This document shows positions 19,237 to 28,068 of a stretch of DNA of 64,000 nucleotides, in pieces. Every line of letters begins with the position of its first letter. Positions within the stretch are counted from its first letter, which is position 1. The notes beneath the pieces are model-generated. The model did not search any database, was not told the DNA's origin, and was given only the letters and a program-made list of their open reading frames with translations. This DNA is from Bordetella ansorpii. Its GTDB lineage: Bacteria > Pseudomonadota > Gammaproteobacteria > Burkholderiales > Burkholderiaceae_B. A program made the position numbers and the translations under genes. The stretch lies in the NCBI RefSeq assembly GCF_900078315.1, contig NZ_FKBS01000013.1, positions 91,982 through 155,981 on the forward strand, read 5' to 3'.

Positions 19237-20139
19237 CTATAGCCAGGGCGCGCCGTCGCCCATCTCGTGCAGCAGCTTCAGGAACTGCTCGGTGCGCGCC
19301 GAACGCGCCTTGCGCGACGCCACCAGGGCGACGATGTCGGCGTCGGGCAGGCGCCAGCCCGGCAGCAGCGCCACCAGCCGGCCCTGCCGCAGCAGGTCGG
19401 CCACGTCCCACTGCGAGCGCACCAGCACGCCCATGCCCGCCTGCGCCCATTGGCGTGCAGTGCTGCCGTCGTTGCACGCCAGCGCGGGCTCGATGCGCAG
19501 CGCCGCCGTGCCGCCCTCGTCGTGATGGAAGCGCCAGAGCGTGACGTCCTCGTCGTTCTCGCGCAGGGCGATGCAGTCGTGCTGGCGCAGGTCGTCCGGG
19601 TGCCTCGGCGTGCCGCGCCGCTTCAGATAGGACGGCGCGGCGCACAGGATTCGCCGGTTGCGCGCCAGGCGGTGCATGACGAGCGCCGAATCGCGCAGTT
19701 CGCCGATGTGGATCATTACGTCCCAGGTGTCGGCGGCCAGGCTGGCTGGCCGGTCCGACAGCAGCAGGGTGGCGGTGATTTCCGGGTGCTGCTTGCGAAA
19801 GCGCGCGATGACCGGCGCCACGTGATGCTGCCCGAAGCCCAACGGCGCCACCACTTTCAGGTGGCCCGAGACCTGGCCGCGCCGGCTGGCCAGCATGTCG
19901 GCCAGTCCACCGATGTCGCCACAGATGCGGCGCGCGTGCTCGGCCAGCAGCTCGCCTTCGTCGGTCAGCGCCATGCGGCGGCCGGAGCGGTCGATCAGGC
20001 CGATGCCCAGGCGTTTTTCGAGGCCGCTGAGCCGCTGGGTGACGGCTGAGGGAGTGACGTCCAGCTTGCGCGCTGCGTCGGCCAAGGTAGAAGCCATTGC
20101 CAGGACCAGGAAGAAGCCCAGGTCGTCGCTGTTCAGCAT
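19237..20139 (-). CDS. LysR-family transcriptional regulator
   Basis: A 300-residue regulator. The N-terminal winged helix (FFLVLAMASTLADAARKLDV, TPSAVTQRLSGLEKRLG) is followed by a substrate-binding effector domain. It is divergent from the DSD1-type PLP enzyme and the cyclodeaminase-family gene. In LysR systems this layout normally means it regulates that operon, so its ligand is probably a D-amino acid or hydroxy-amino acid. Confidence 0.9.
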   Translation of the reverse strand: MLNSDDLGFFLVLAMASTLADAARKLDVTPSAVTQRLSGLEKRLGIGLIDRSGRRMALTDEGELLAEHARRICGDIGGLADMLASRRGQVSGHLKVVAPLGFGQHHVAPVIARFRKQHPEITATLLLSDRPASLAADTWDVMIHIGELRDSALVMHRLARNRRILCAAPSYLKRRGTPRHPDDLRQHDCIALRENDEDVTLWRFHHDEGGTAALRIEPALACNDGSTARQWAQAGMGVLVRSQWDVADLLRQGRLVALLPGWRLPDADIVALVASRKARSARTEQFLKLLHEMGDGAPWL

Positions 20140-20161
20140 GGTTAGCCTGATCTTAATAAAG

Positions 20162-20183
20162 GGTGTAGTTTCAATTAAACACC
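20162..20183. promoter_or_regulatory. GGTGT...ACACC dyad in the LysR divergent promoter
   Basis: GGTGT at 20162-20166 and ACACC at 20179-20183 form a dyad in the only AT-rich part of the 93-bp region between the LysR gene and the PLP enzyme. A TTAAT-like element lies beside it. It is a plausible LysR site, but the assignment rests on position only. Confidence 0.35.
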
Positions 20184-20232
20184 AGGCGGATCGCACCGGG
20201 GCATACTCGGTCAGTTGAACTGGAGATAGACC

Positions 20233-21396
20233 ATGACCACCCCCAAGGCGCCCGGCGGCGCCACCCTGGATACCCTGGACACGCCCTGCCTGGTGCTGGA
20301 CGAGCCGCGCATGACCGCCAACATCGACCGCCTGAAGGCGCGCATGGCGCGGCTGGGCGTGACGCTGCGGCCGCACTTGAAGACGCCGAAGTCCATCGAG
20401 GTGGCGCTGCGCGTGATGGCGTCGCCGCAGGGCCCGGCCACCGTTTCCACGCTGCAGGAAGCCGAGCAGTTCGCGGACGCGGGCGTGCGCGACATCCTGT
20501 ATGCCGTGGGCATCTCGGCCTCCAAGCTGGACCGCGTGCTGGCGCTGCGTGCGCGCGGCACGGACCTGACGGTGGTGGTCGACAGCCTGGCCGGCGCGCA
20601 GGCCGTGGCCGAGCGCTCGCGTGCCGAGGGCACGGCCATTCCCGCGCTGATCGAGATCGACTGCGACGGCCACCGCGCCGGCGTGCGTCCCGACCAGACG
20701 GAGGCATTGCAGGCCATCGGCCGCGCGCTGCACGAAGGCGGCGCCGAGCTGCGCGGCGTGATGACGCACGCGGGCGAGTCGTACAACGCGGCCGACGTGG
20801 ACGGCATCCGCGCCATGGCCGAGCAGGAACGCCGCGCCGCCGTGGATGCGGCCGAGACGCTGCGCGCCGCTGGCCTGCCGTGTCCGGTGGTCAGCGTGGG
20901 CTCGACGCCCACGGCCATGTATGCCGAGAACCTGGACGGCGTGACGGAAGTGCGCGCGGGCGTGTTCGTGTTCTTCGATCTGGTGATGGCGGGGCTGAAC
21001 GTGTGCGCGCAGCAGGACGTGGCGCTGTCGGTGCTGACCACCGTGATCGGCCATCAGGCCGAGAAGGGCTGGATCCTGGTGGACGCCGGCTGGATGGCCA
21101 TGTCGCGCGACCGCGGCACTTCGAAGCAGGCGGTGGACCAGTACTACGGCGTGGTCTGCGACCTGGCCGGCCAGCCGCTGGGCGACCTGGTGCTGAAAGA
21201 GACCAACCAGGAGCAGGGCATCATCACGCTGCGTCCGGGCAGCAAGGCGGCGCTGACCGACCTGCCGCTGGGCACGCGCCTGCGCATCCTGCCCAACCAC
21301 GCCTGCGCCACCGGCGCGCAGCACGACGCCTATCAGGTGGTGCGCGGCGACTCGCCCGAGGTCGTGGCCACCTGGACGCGGTTCCGCGGCTGGTAA
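20233..21396 (+). CDS. DSD1-family PLP enzyme (D-threonine aldolase / hydroxyaspartate aldolase or dehydratase type)
   Basis: A 387-residue fold-III PLP enzyme. The N-terminal DTPCLVLDEPRMTANIDRLK and the PLP-lysine motif RPHLKTPKS (Lys50) are typical of the family. Near the C-terminus PNHACATGAQHDAY carries the His-x-Cys metal site of DSD1 enzymes. Family members include D-threonine aldolase, D-serine dehydratase, D-threo-3-hydroxyaspartate dehydratase and the beta-hydroxyaspartate aldolase BhcC. The substrate cannot be settled from sequence. Being followed 14 bp later by an ornithine-cyclodeaminase-family reductase makes a BhcC/BhcD-like pair an attractive reading. Confidence 0.88.
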   Translation: MTTPKAPGGATLDTLDTPCLVLDEPRMTANIDRLKARMARLGVTLRPHLKTPKSIEVALRVMASPQGPATVSTLQEAEQFADAGVRDILYAVGISASKLDRVLALRARGTDLTVVVDSLAGAQAVAERSRAEGTAIPALIEIDCDGHRAGVRPDQTEALQAIGRALHEGGAELRGVMTHAGESYNAADVDGIRAMAEQERRAAVDAAETLRAAGLPCPVVSVGSTPTAMYAENLDGVTEVRAGVFVFFDLVMAGLNVCAQQDVALSVLTTVIGHQAEKGWILVDAGWMAMSRDRGTSKQAVDQYYGVVCDLAGQPLGDLVLKETNQEQGIITLRPGSKAALTDLPLGTRLRILPNHACATGAQHDAYQVVRGDSPEVVATWTRFRGW

Positions 21397-21410
21397 GCGA
21401 AGAGACTGCC

Positions 21411-22403
21411 ATGACGATGCACAAGCAAGACACGTTGCTGATCCTGGACATGCACGCGGTGGACACGCTGCTGGGCATGGACGAGGTGTCCGAGGCCGTG
21501 ACCGAGGCCTTCGTGCTGCACAGCCGCGCGCAGGGCCGGGTGTTTCCGGTGATCCGCGAGCCGCTGCATATGGGTGGCGTATTCGGCATCAAGGCGGGCG
21601 ACGTGGCCAGCCAGGACCTGCTGGGCTACAAGGCCGCCGGCTTCTGGCCCGGCAACCGGCAGCAGGGCGGCGAGCCGCACCAGGCCACGGTGATGCTGTT
21701 CGATCCCGCGACGGGCCGGCCGTACTGCCTGCTGGATGGCAACGCCATCACCACGCTGCGCACCGGAGCTGCCGGCGGCCTGGGCCTGGCCCGGCTGGCG
21801 CGGCAGGACAGCGCCTCGCTGGCCCTGTTCGGCGCGGGCGTGCAGGCGGCGATCCAGCTGCGCTTTGCGCTGCGCACGCTGCCGCATCTGAAGCGCGTGC
21901 GCTACATGACCTTCGACGGCAAGCCGGACGCGGCGTTCGAGCGGCGCTTCGACGGGCAGGTCGATTTGCGGCATGCCGTCGATGGCGATGCCGCGGTGGC
22001 CGAAAGCGACGTGGTGATCACCGCCACGCCGGGGGCCAAGGTGTTGTTCCGCGCCGAGTCGGTGCGGCCGGGCACGCACGTCACTGCGGTCGGTTCGGAT
22101 ACCAAGGGCAAGCGTGAGCTGCCCGAAGGACTGCTGCCGCGTGCGCGCGTGTACGTGGATGATGCCGCGCAATCGCGCCAGATCGGCGAGCTGCAATGGG
22201 CGCCGGACACGGCGTGCGTCGAGATCGGCGCGGTGCTGGATGGCGCGCAAGCCGGGCGTTCGGAAGACCCCGCGGAGATCACCGTGTTCGACATGACCGG
22301 CATCGCGCTGCAGGATTTGACGGTGGCGCGGATGCTTTATCGGCGGGCGTCGCAGGAAGGCGTGGGCGTCGTCATCCCCTGGCCCTGGCGGTCGGTGGGA
22401 TGA
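21411..22403 (+). CDS. Ornithine cyclodeaminase / mu-crystallin family reductase
   Basis: A 330-residue NAD(P)-dependent imine reductase or cyclodeaminase relative. Visible are the substrate-side phrase FPVIREPLHMGGVFGIKAG, the conserved LLDGNAITTLRTGAAGGLG, and a Rossmann glycine motif LALFGAGVQAA. Later DVVITATPGAKVLF and AVGSDTKGKRELP follow. The paralogous families include ornithine cyclodeaminase, ketimine reductase and iminosuccinate reductase (BhcD). It is co-directional with the PLP enzyme 14 bp upstream, so both probably act in one amino acid pathway under the LysR regulator. Confidence 0.88.
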   Translation: MTMHKQDTLLILDMHAVDTLLGMDEVSEAVTEAFVLHSRAQGRVFPVIREPLHMGGVFGIKAGDVASQDLLGYKAAGFWPGNRQQGGEPHQATVMLFDPATGRPYCLLDGNAITTLRTGAAGGLGLARLARQDSASLALFGAGVQAAIQLRFALRTLPHLKRVRYMTFDGKPDAAFERRFDGQVDLRHAVDGDAAVAESDVVITATPGAKVLFRAESVRPGTHVTAVGSDTKGKRELPEGLLPRARVYVDDAAQSRQIGELQWAPDTACVEIGAVLDGAQAGRSEDPAEITVFDMTGIALQDLTVARMLYRRASQEGVGVVIPWPWRSVG

Positions 22404-22475
22404 GACTGGGGCGCCGGTTCTGCTTGGAGCCGGATGTCCTCGATCCGGTTTCCGTCAGTGACGGAAGGGTCGTGA

Positions 22476-23525
22476 TCGTATTCCGGCGCTGCAGTGCGAT
22501 TTTTCCAGGCCTTGCGGTCGGTGGCAGGCGTAACCGGCCATGCGTCTCGGACATTAGTTTCGAGTATTTGGCATAAACGATGGCGCTTGGGTACACAGAG
22601 CCGCAATCGTGCATTTTATTACTTAAATAGCCAATCCGATACGTTTGCTGCTGTTTTATTAATGACGTTTGGTGTTATTTTCTGCGACGATCCTGGTGGA
22701 TTTAAAGGAGCGTTGGTCGAAGAGGATGGCTTAACTATTGTCTTGACGCCGCCGCAATTGGCGATGGTTCTTTCCAATGGCACTTTCGAGGAGCCGACTT
22801 TCTCAAATCGTGCCTGGGGATCGGCTGGAGCCATTTTCGGGACGTTGGAAGTGCTTGGCGGTGGAGCGTTGCTCCTGATGCCCGAGCCCACTACGCTGAC
22901 CAAATTCGGCGGGGGCTTGTTGACTGCTCATGGTACCGACACTTTTCAGGCCGGGGTTCGCCAAGCGTGGACCGGACTCGAAACAAATACGCTGACGAAC
23001 GATGGCGCTACCGCGCTTGCGGAACTTCTCGGTGTGGATCGAGCCACAGCTGAACGTATCGGACGCGGCGTCGACCTGGTGGTCCCATTGGCCGTTGCTA
23101 GCGGCTTGGCGGCGGCAAGGATTGCGACAATACGAGCCGGCAGGATCAGCTTGGCCACACATGAAGCCTATGGAGGCCATACGATCGCACGTCACGTCGG
23201 ACTTACTGAAGAATAACTCAGGGTTCGGCTTCGCGAGCAACGCCGTTTGCCTGCGGCGTCCAGCTTCGACTCGTTGGCAGATGCAGAAAGGGCCGTGGCA
23301 TTGGGCTTGAGAGCCAAGCGTTCTGAGATTGCTAAATGGGCCAGGACTGCGACTCCTGGTAAACCACAGCCGTTTGTATGGGATGCGCCGGGCCGTATAG
23401 GCATGGGGGTCGTTCGAGAGACGGGAGAATATATACCTATGTCAAAGGTTCGTATCGTTCTGGTGAAAAAATCCATTGATGGCAAGATTTATTATGTTTT
23501 GTCGGCATTCCCGGCTATTTTTTGA
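22476..23525 (+). pseudogene. Orphan CdiA-CT-like RNase A toxin domain, interrupted by an in-frame TAA
   Basis: One reading frame runs from 22476 to 23525 except for a TAA at 23214-23216. Before the stop lie a pre-toxin region (GGGLLTAHGTDTFQAG) and the motif HEAYGGHTIARHVGLTEE. After the stop the same frame continues LRVRLREQRRLPAASSFDSL and on to KIYYVLSAFPAIF. This order matches the bacterial RNase A-like toxin domain of CdiA C-termini (GGHTI..HVG, then a serine/aspartate helix and a final TxY-like motif). A CAA-to-TAA change would explain the break. The final motif reads SAF where Thr-x-Tyr is usual. There is no secretion or filamentous N-terminal part. No start is certain; a GTG at 22494 is possible. 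Confidence 0.75.
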
Positions 23526-23534
23526 CGCCTGTCC

Positions 23535-23855
23535 ATGAACAATGCCGAATACAAGCTCTTGAATACTTTGATAAACGGCTATTTTCACCCAGACTGGGAT
23601 GCTGACTATGATACAGAGGCCGAAGTCGTCGACCAATACATTCGGACCACCTGGCGAGATGATGTCGAACGGTCAATCGAGCAGATCGATCGGTATCTGA
23701 GCGACCACCCGGCAGGTCTGCTTGCGGCCTTCAATGCAGACTTCGCTCCGATGTTCATCATTGGCCAGAACGACGCCGAAGCCAGAGCGTTCCTGCTCGA
23801 CGTGCGTGATCAATTCCGCGCCCACATCGACCTCGCACCGCTGCGTCCCGTGTGA
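23535..23855 (+). CDS. CdiI-type immunity protein for the RNase A-like toxin
   Basis: A 106-residue acidic protein. It begins MNNAEYKLLNTLINGYFHPDWDADY-like (shortened here) and has the YFHxDW signature of contact-dependent inhibition immunity proteins. It starts 9 bp after the toxin stop, the standard toxin-immunity arrangement. The frame is intact and could still protect against toxin from kin. Its GC content is lower than that of the metabolic genes around it, suggesting acquisition together with the toxin fragment. Confidence 0.8.
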   Translation: MNNAEYKLLNTLINGYFHPDWDADYDTEAEVVDQYIRTTWRDDVERSIEQIDRYLSDHPAGLLAAFNADFAPMFIIGQNDAEARAFLLDVRDQFRAHIDLAPLRPV

Positions 23856-24007
23856 TTTCGTTTTCTGTTTACTGATGCGGCCTGCCGGGGGCGGCACGCT
23901 GCATCAGTACGTATCCTGGGCCGCTCAAAAGGGAGCTTGATCTGCTCGGGCGGTTGGAAGCGGACGGCGAGGCACGCCAGTTTGGACGCAGCGATTGCCT
24001 AGGCTAA

Positions 24008-24946
<939 letters not shown>

Positions 24947-27229
24947 TCATCCCTGCGCGCTTTCCTGTTGCGCGTCGACCACCGCCAGGGCGGTCATGTT
25001 GACGATGCGGCGCACGGTGGCGCTGGTGGTGAGGATGTGCACCGGGCGGGCGGCGCCCAGCAGGATCGGGCCCATGGCCACGCCGTTGCTGCCCGTCATC
25101 TTCAGCATGTTGTACGTGATGTTGCCGGTGTCCAGGTTCGGCATGACCAGCAGGTTGGCCGGGCCGTTCAGCGTGCTGTCCGGGTAGGCCAGCTTGCGGA
25201 TCTTCTCGGACAGGGCGGCATCGGCGTGCATTTCGCCGTCGACTTCCAGGGCCGGCACGCGCTTCTGCACGATGTCGCGGGCTTCGGCCATCTTGCGCGA
25301 CGACGCCGTGGGGCGGCTGCCGAAGTTGGAGTGCGACAGCAGCGCCACCTTCGGGATCACGCCGAAACGCACCATCTCCTCGGCGGCCTGGATGGTGATG
25401 TTGGCGATTTCCTCGGCCGACGGGTTTTCGTTGACGTGCGTGTCGGCCACGAACAGGGTCTGCTCGGGCAGCATCAGCACGTTCAGCGCGGCGTACGTCT
25501 GGCCTTCCTTGCGGCCGATGACCTGGTCGATATAGGAGAGCTGGTTGTCGTACTTGCTGGCCACGCCGCACAGCAGCGCGTCGGCATCGCCACGGCGCAG
25601 CAGCATGGCGGCGATCAGCGTGTTGTGCTTGCGGATCATCGCCTTGGCGATTTCCGGCGTGACGCCCTCGCGGCCGCGCAGTTGGTAGTAGCCGTTCCAG
25701 GTTTCGTTGAAGCGGCTGTCGTCCTCGGGATCCACGATCTCGATGTCGCGGCCGGCCACCAGGCGCAGGCCGAACTTCTTGATGCGCATCTCGATGACGG
25801 ACGGACGACCCACCAGGATGGGCTGAGCCAGGCGCTCGTCGACCACGGTTTGCACGGCGCGCAGCACGCGCTCGTCTTCGCCGTCGGCGTAGATGACGCG
25901 CTTGGGCGCCTGCTTGGCCTGGGCGAACAGCGGGCGCATCAGTTGGCCCGAGTGGTAGACGAAGCCCATCAGCTTCTGGCGGTAGGCCTCGATGTCCTCG
26001 ATGGGACGCAGGGCCACGCCCGAGTCGGCGGCGGCCTGGGCTACGGCCGGGGCGATCTGCACGATCAGGCGCGGATCGAAGGGTTTCGGAATGATGTATT
26101 CCGGACCGAAGCTCAGTTCCTGGCCGGCGTAGGCGCGGGCCACTTCGTCGTTCTGCTCGGCTTCGGCCAGCTCGGCGATGGCCTTGACGCAAGCCAGCTT
26201 CATCTCTTCGGTGATGCGCGTGGCGCCGGCATCCATGGCGCCGCGGAAGATGAAGGGGAAGCACAGCACGTTGTTGACCTGGTTCGGGTAGTCCGAACGG
26301 CCGGTGGCGATGATGCAGTCGGGGCGGGCCGCGCGGGCCTCTTCCGGACGGATCTCGGGATCGGGGTTGGCCAGGGCCAGGATCAGGGGCTGGCGCGCCA
26401 TGGTCTTGACCATGTCGCCGGTCAGCACGCCGGCGGTGGAGCAACCCAGGAACACGTCGGCGCCATTGACCACGTCGGCCAGCGTGCGCGCGTCGGTGCG
26501 CTGCGCATAGCGCTTCTTGTTGGGCTCCATGTTCTCGTCGCGGCCTTCCCAGATGACGCCACGGGAGTCGGTCACGTAGATGTTCTCGCGCTTGACGCCC
26601 AGGTGCACCAGCAGGTCCAGGCACGCGATGGCGGCGGCGCCGGCGCCCGAGCACGCCAGCTTGATTTCGCCGATGTTCTTGTTGACGACCTTCAGGCCGT
26701 TCAGGATGGCGGCGGACGAGATGATGGCGGTGCCGTGCTGGTCGTCATGGAAGACGGGGATCTTCATGCGCTCGCGCAGCTTCTTCTCGATGTAGAAGCA
26801 CTCGGGCGCCTTGATGTCTTCCAGGTTGACGCCGCCCAGCGTGGGTTCCAGCGCCGCGATGATGTCGACCAGCTTGTCGGGGTCGTTCTCGGCCAGTTCG
26901 ATGTCGAACACGTCGATGCCGGCGAACTTCTTGAACAGGCAACCCTTGCCTTCCATGACCGGCTTGGCGGCCAGCGGGCCGATGTTGCCCAGGCCCAGCA
27001 CGGCCGTGCCGTTGGTGATCACGCCGACCAGATTGCCGCGCGAGGTGTACTTCGACGCGGCATCGGTGCCCTCGGCGTGGATCGCCATGCACGCGTGGGC
27101 CACGCCGGGCGAGTAGGCCAGCGACAGGTCGTCCTGGTTGGCCAGCGGCTTGGTGGGCGTGACGGAGATTTTGCCGGGAGTCGGATAGGCGTGGTAATCC
27201 AGCGCCAGCTTGGTGAAGTTATCGTCCAT
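24947..27229 (-). CDS. maeB: NADP-dependent malic enzyme with C-terminal phosphotransacetylase-like domain
   Basis: Oxidative decarboxylation of malate to pyruvate with NADP. The 760-residue size is that of two-domain MaeB. Residues about 1-425 are the malic enzyme: [12 protein letters not shown], the tyrosine-proximal [19 protein letters not shown] with the catalytic Lys, [10 protein letters not shown] for metal binding, and a Rossmann region [13 protein letters not shown]. Residues about 430-760 are phosphotransacetylase-like ([22 protein letters not shown]), usually regulatory rather than catalytic in MaeB. The ATG at 27229 is the conserved start [14 protein letters not shown] strong terminator follows. 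Confidence 0.96.
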   Translation of the reverse strand: MDDNFTKLALDYHAYPTPGKISVTPTKPLANQDDLSLAYSPGVAHACMAIHAEGTDAASKYTSRGNLVGVITNGTAVLGLGNIGPLAAKPVMEGKGCLFKKFAGIDVFDIELAENDPDKLVDIIAALEPTLGGVNLEDIKAPECFYIEKKLRERMKIPVFHDDQHGTAIISSAAILNGLKVVNKNIGEIKLACSGAGAAAIACLDLLVHLGVKRENIYVTDSRGVIWEGRDENMEPNKKRYAQRTDARTLADVVNGADVFLGCSTAGVLTGDMVKTMARQPLILALANPDPEIRPEEARAARPDCIIATGRSDYPNQVNNVLCFPFIFRGAMDAGATRITEEMKLACVKAIAELAEAEQNDEVARAYAGQELSFGPEYIIPKPFDPRLIVQIAPAVAQAAADSGVALRPIEDIEAYRQKLMGFVYHSGQLMRPLFAQAKQAPKRVIYADGEDERVLRAVQTVVDERLAQPILVGRPSVIEMRIKKFGLRLVAGRDIEIVDPEDDSRFNETWNGYYQLRGREGVTPEIAKAMIRKHNTLIAAMLLRRGDADALLCGVASKYDNQLSYIDQVIGRKEGQTYAALNVLMLPEQTLFVADTHVNENPSAEEIANITIQAAEEMVRFGVIPKVALLSHSNFGSRPTASSRKMAEARDIVQKRVPALEVDGEMHADAALSEKIRKLAYPDSTLNGPANLLVMPNLDTGNITYNMLKMTGSNGVAMGPILLGAARPVHILTTSATVRRIVNMTALAVVDAQQESAQG

Positions 27230-27436
27230 GGGGTGCAGGGGAGGGTGACGGAGAAAGTCGGGCGCGCGAACGCGCGAGGGTTCAGCAGGCAGGCGGCGCG
27301 CGGAACGCGTCGCGACAACATATGAGGAAGACGTATTTCAACAGAAAGCGGGGCATTGTGCTTGCTGCACCGCAGCGAGACATTCCAGTCCCTGCTTTCC
27401 CGCAGGAGTATGCAAAGCTACGCACTTCAGTCAATA

Positions 27437-27458
27437 ATGCATAGCAAATGCAATGCAT
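27437..27458. promoter_or_regulatory. Paired ATGCAT palindromes before the antitoxin gene
   Basis: ATGCAT at 27437-27442 and again at 27453-27458 are spaced 16 bp centre to centre, just before the antitoxin ATG at 27471. Type II antitoxins normally repress their own promoter through such paired palindromes. The inference rests on position and symmetry. Confidence 0.35.
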
Positions 27459-27470
27459 GGAGCCATGCCG

Positions 27471-27749
27471 ATGAAAACCGCGACGATCCCACCCCTGCGC
27501 GTTGAACCCGCTTTACGGGATGCCGCGCAGGACGTGCTGAGGCCGGACGAAAGCCTGTCGAGTTTCGTGGAGTCATCCGTGCGCGAGGCCGTTGAGCGCC
27601 GCCAGGCCCAAACCGAATTCCTGGCCCGTGCGCTGGCCTCGCGGGACAGTGCTCGCGCTTCTGGCGACTATGTTTCCGCAGAGGATGTGGTGGATGGGCT
27701 GCGCAGACGGCTGGCGGATGCGCGCTCAGGCAAACGGCGCCGGGCGTGA
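27471..27749 (+). CDS. Antitoxin of a ParE-type toxin-antitoxin pair
   Basis: A 92-residue protein beginning MKTATIPPLRVEPALRDAAQ. It has a ribbon-helix-helix-like N-terminal part (SLSSFVESSVREAVERRQAQ) and a basic C-terminal tail. Three in-frame ATGs occur at 27453, 27465 and 27471. The last is chosen because GGAG lies 8 nt upstream of it. Its TGA overlaps the toxin GTG start by 4 bp, so the pair is translationally coupled. Confidence 0.85.
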   Translation: MKTATIPPLRVEPALRDAAQDVLRPDESLSSFVESSVREAVERRQAQTEFLARALASRDSARASGDYVSAEDVVDGLRRRLADARSGKRRRA

Positions 27750-28057
27750 GCTATCGAGTTCGATTCACGCGTCATGCCGAGCGCGATCTGCAACGTCTCT
27801 ACGATTTCATCATCGATCGCGATTCATCGGATGGGGCCGTGGCTGATCGAGCCTTGGCCGCCATCGAGGACAGTCTGCAGATCCTCCGTATTTCTCCTTT
27901 TACCTGCCGCAGAACCACGGGAGGCTCTCCTTTCCTGAGAGAGCTGATCATCCCGTTTGGCAACATGGGCTACCTGGCATTGTTCGAGATCGAGTCGCCT
28001 GAGATCGTGACGGTTCTGGCCGTGCGTCATCAGCGAGAAGACGACTATTACCGATAG
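27746..28057 (+). CDS. RelE/ParE-family toxin
   Basis: A 103-residue toxin with the ParE pattern: VRFTRHAERDLQRLYDFI at the N-terminus, an internal FLRELIIPFGNMGYLALFEI strand pair, and VLAVRHQREDDYY at the end. ParE members poison DNA gyrase, whereas RelE members cleave mRNA; the tail here favours the ParE group. The start is GTG at 27746 within a GTGA overlap with the antitoxin stop. The two genes lie between maeB and the aceE paralogue and look like a small mobile module. Confidence 0.85.
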   Translation: MSYRVRFTRHAERDLQRLYDFIIDRDSSDGAVADRALAAIEDSLQILRISPFTCRRTTGGSPFLRELIIPFGNMGYLALFEIESPEIVTVLAVRHQREDDYYR

Positions 28058-28068
28058 CCGCGTGTGTG

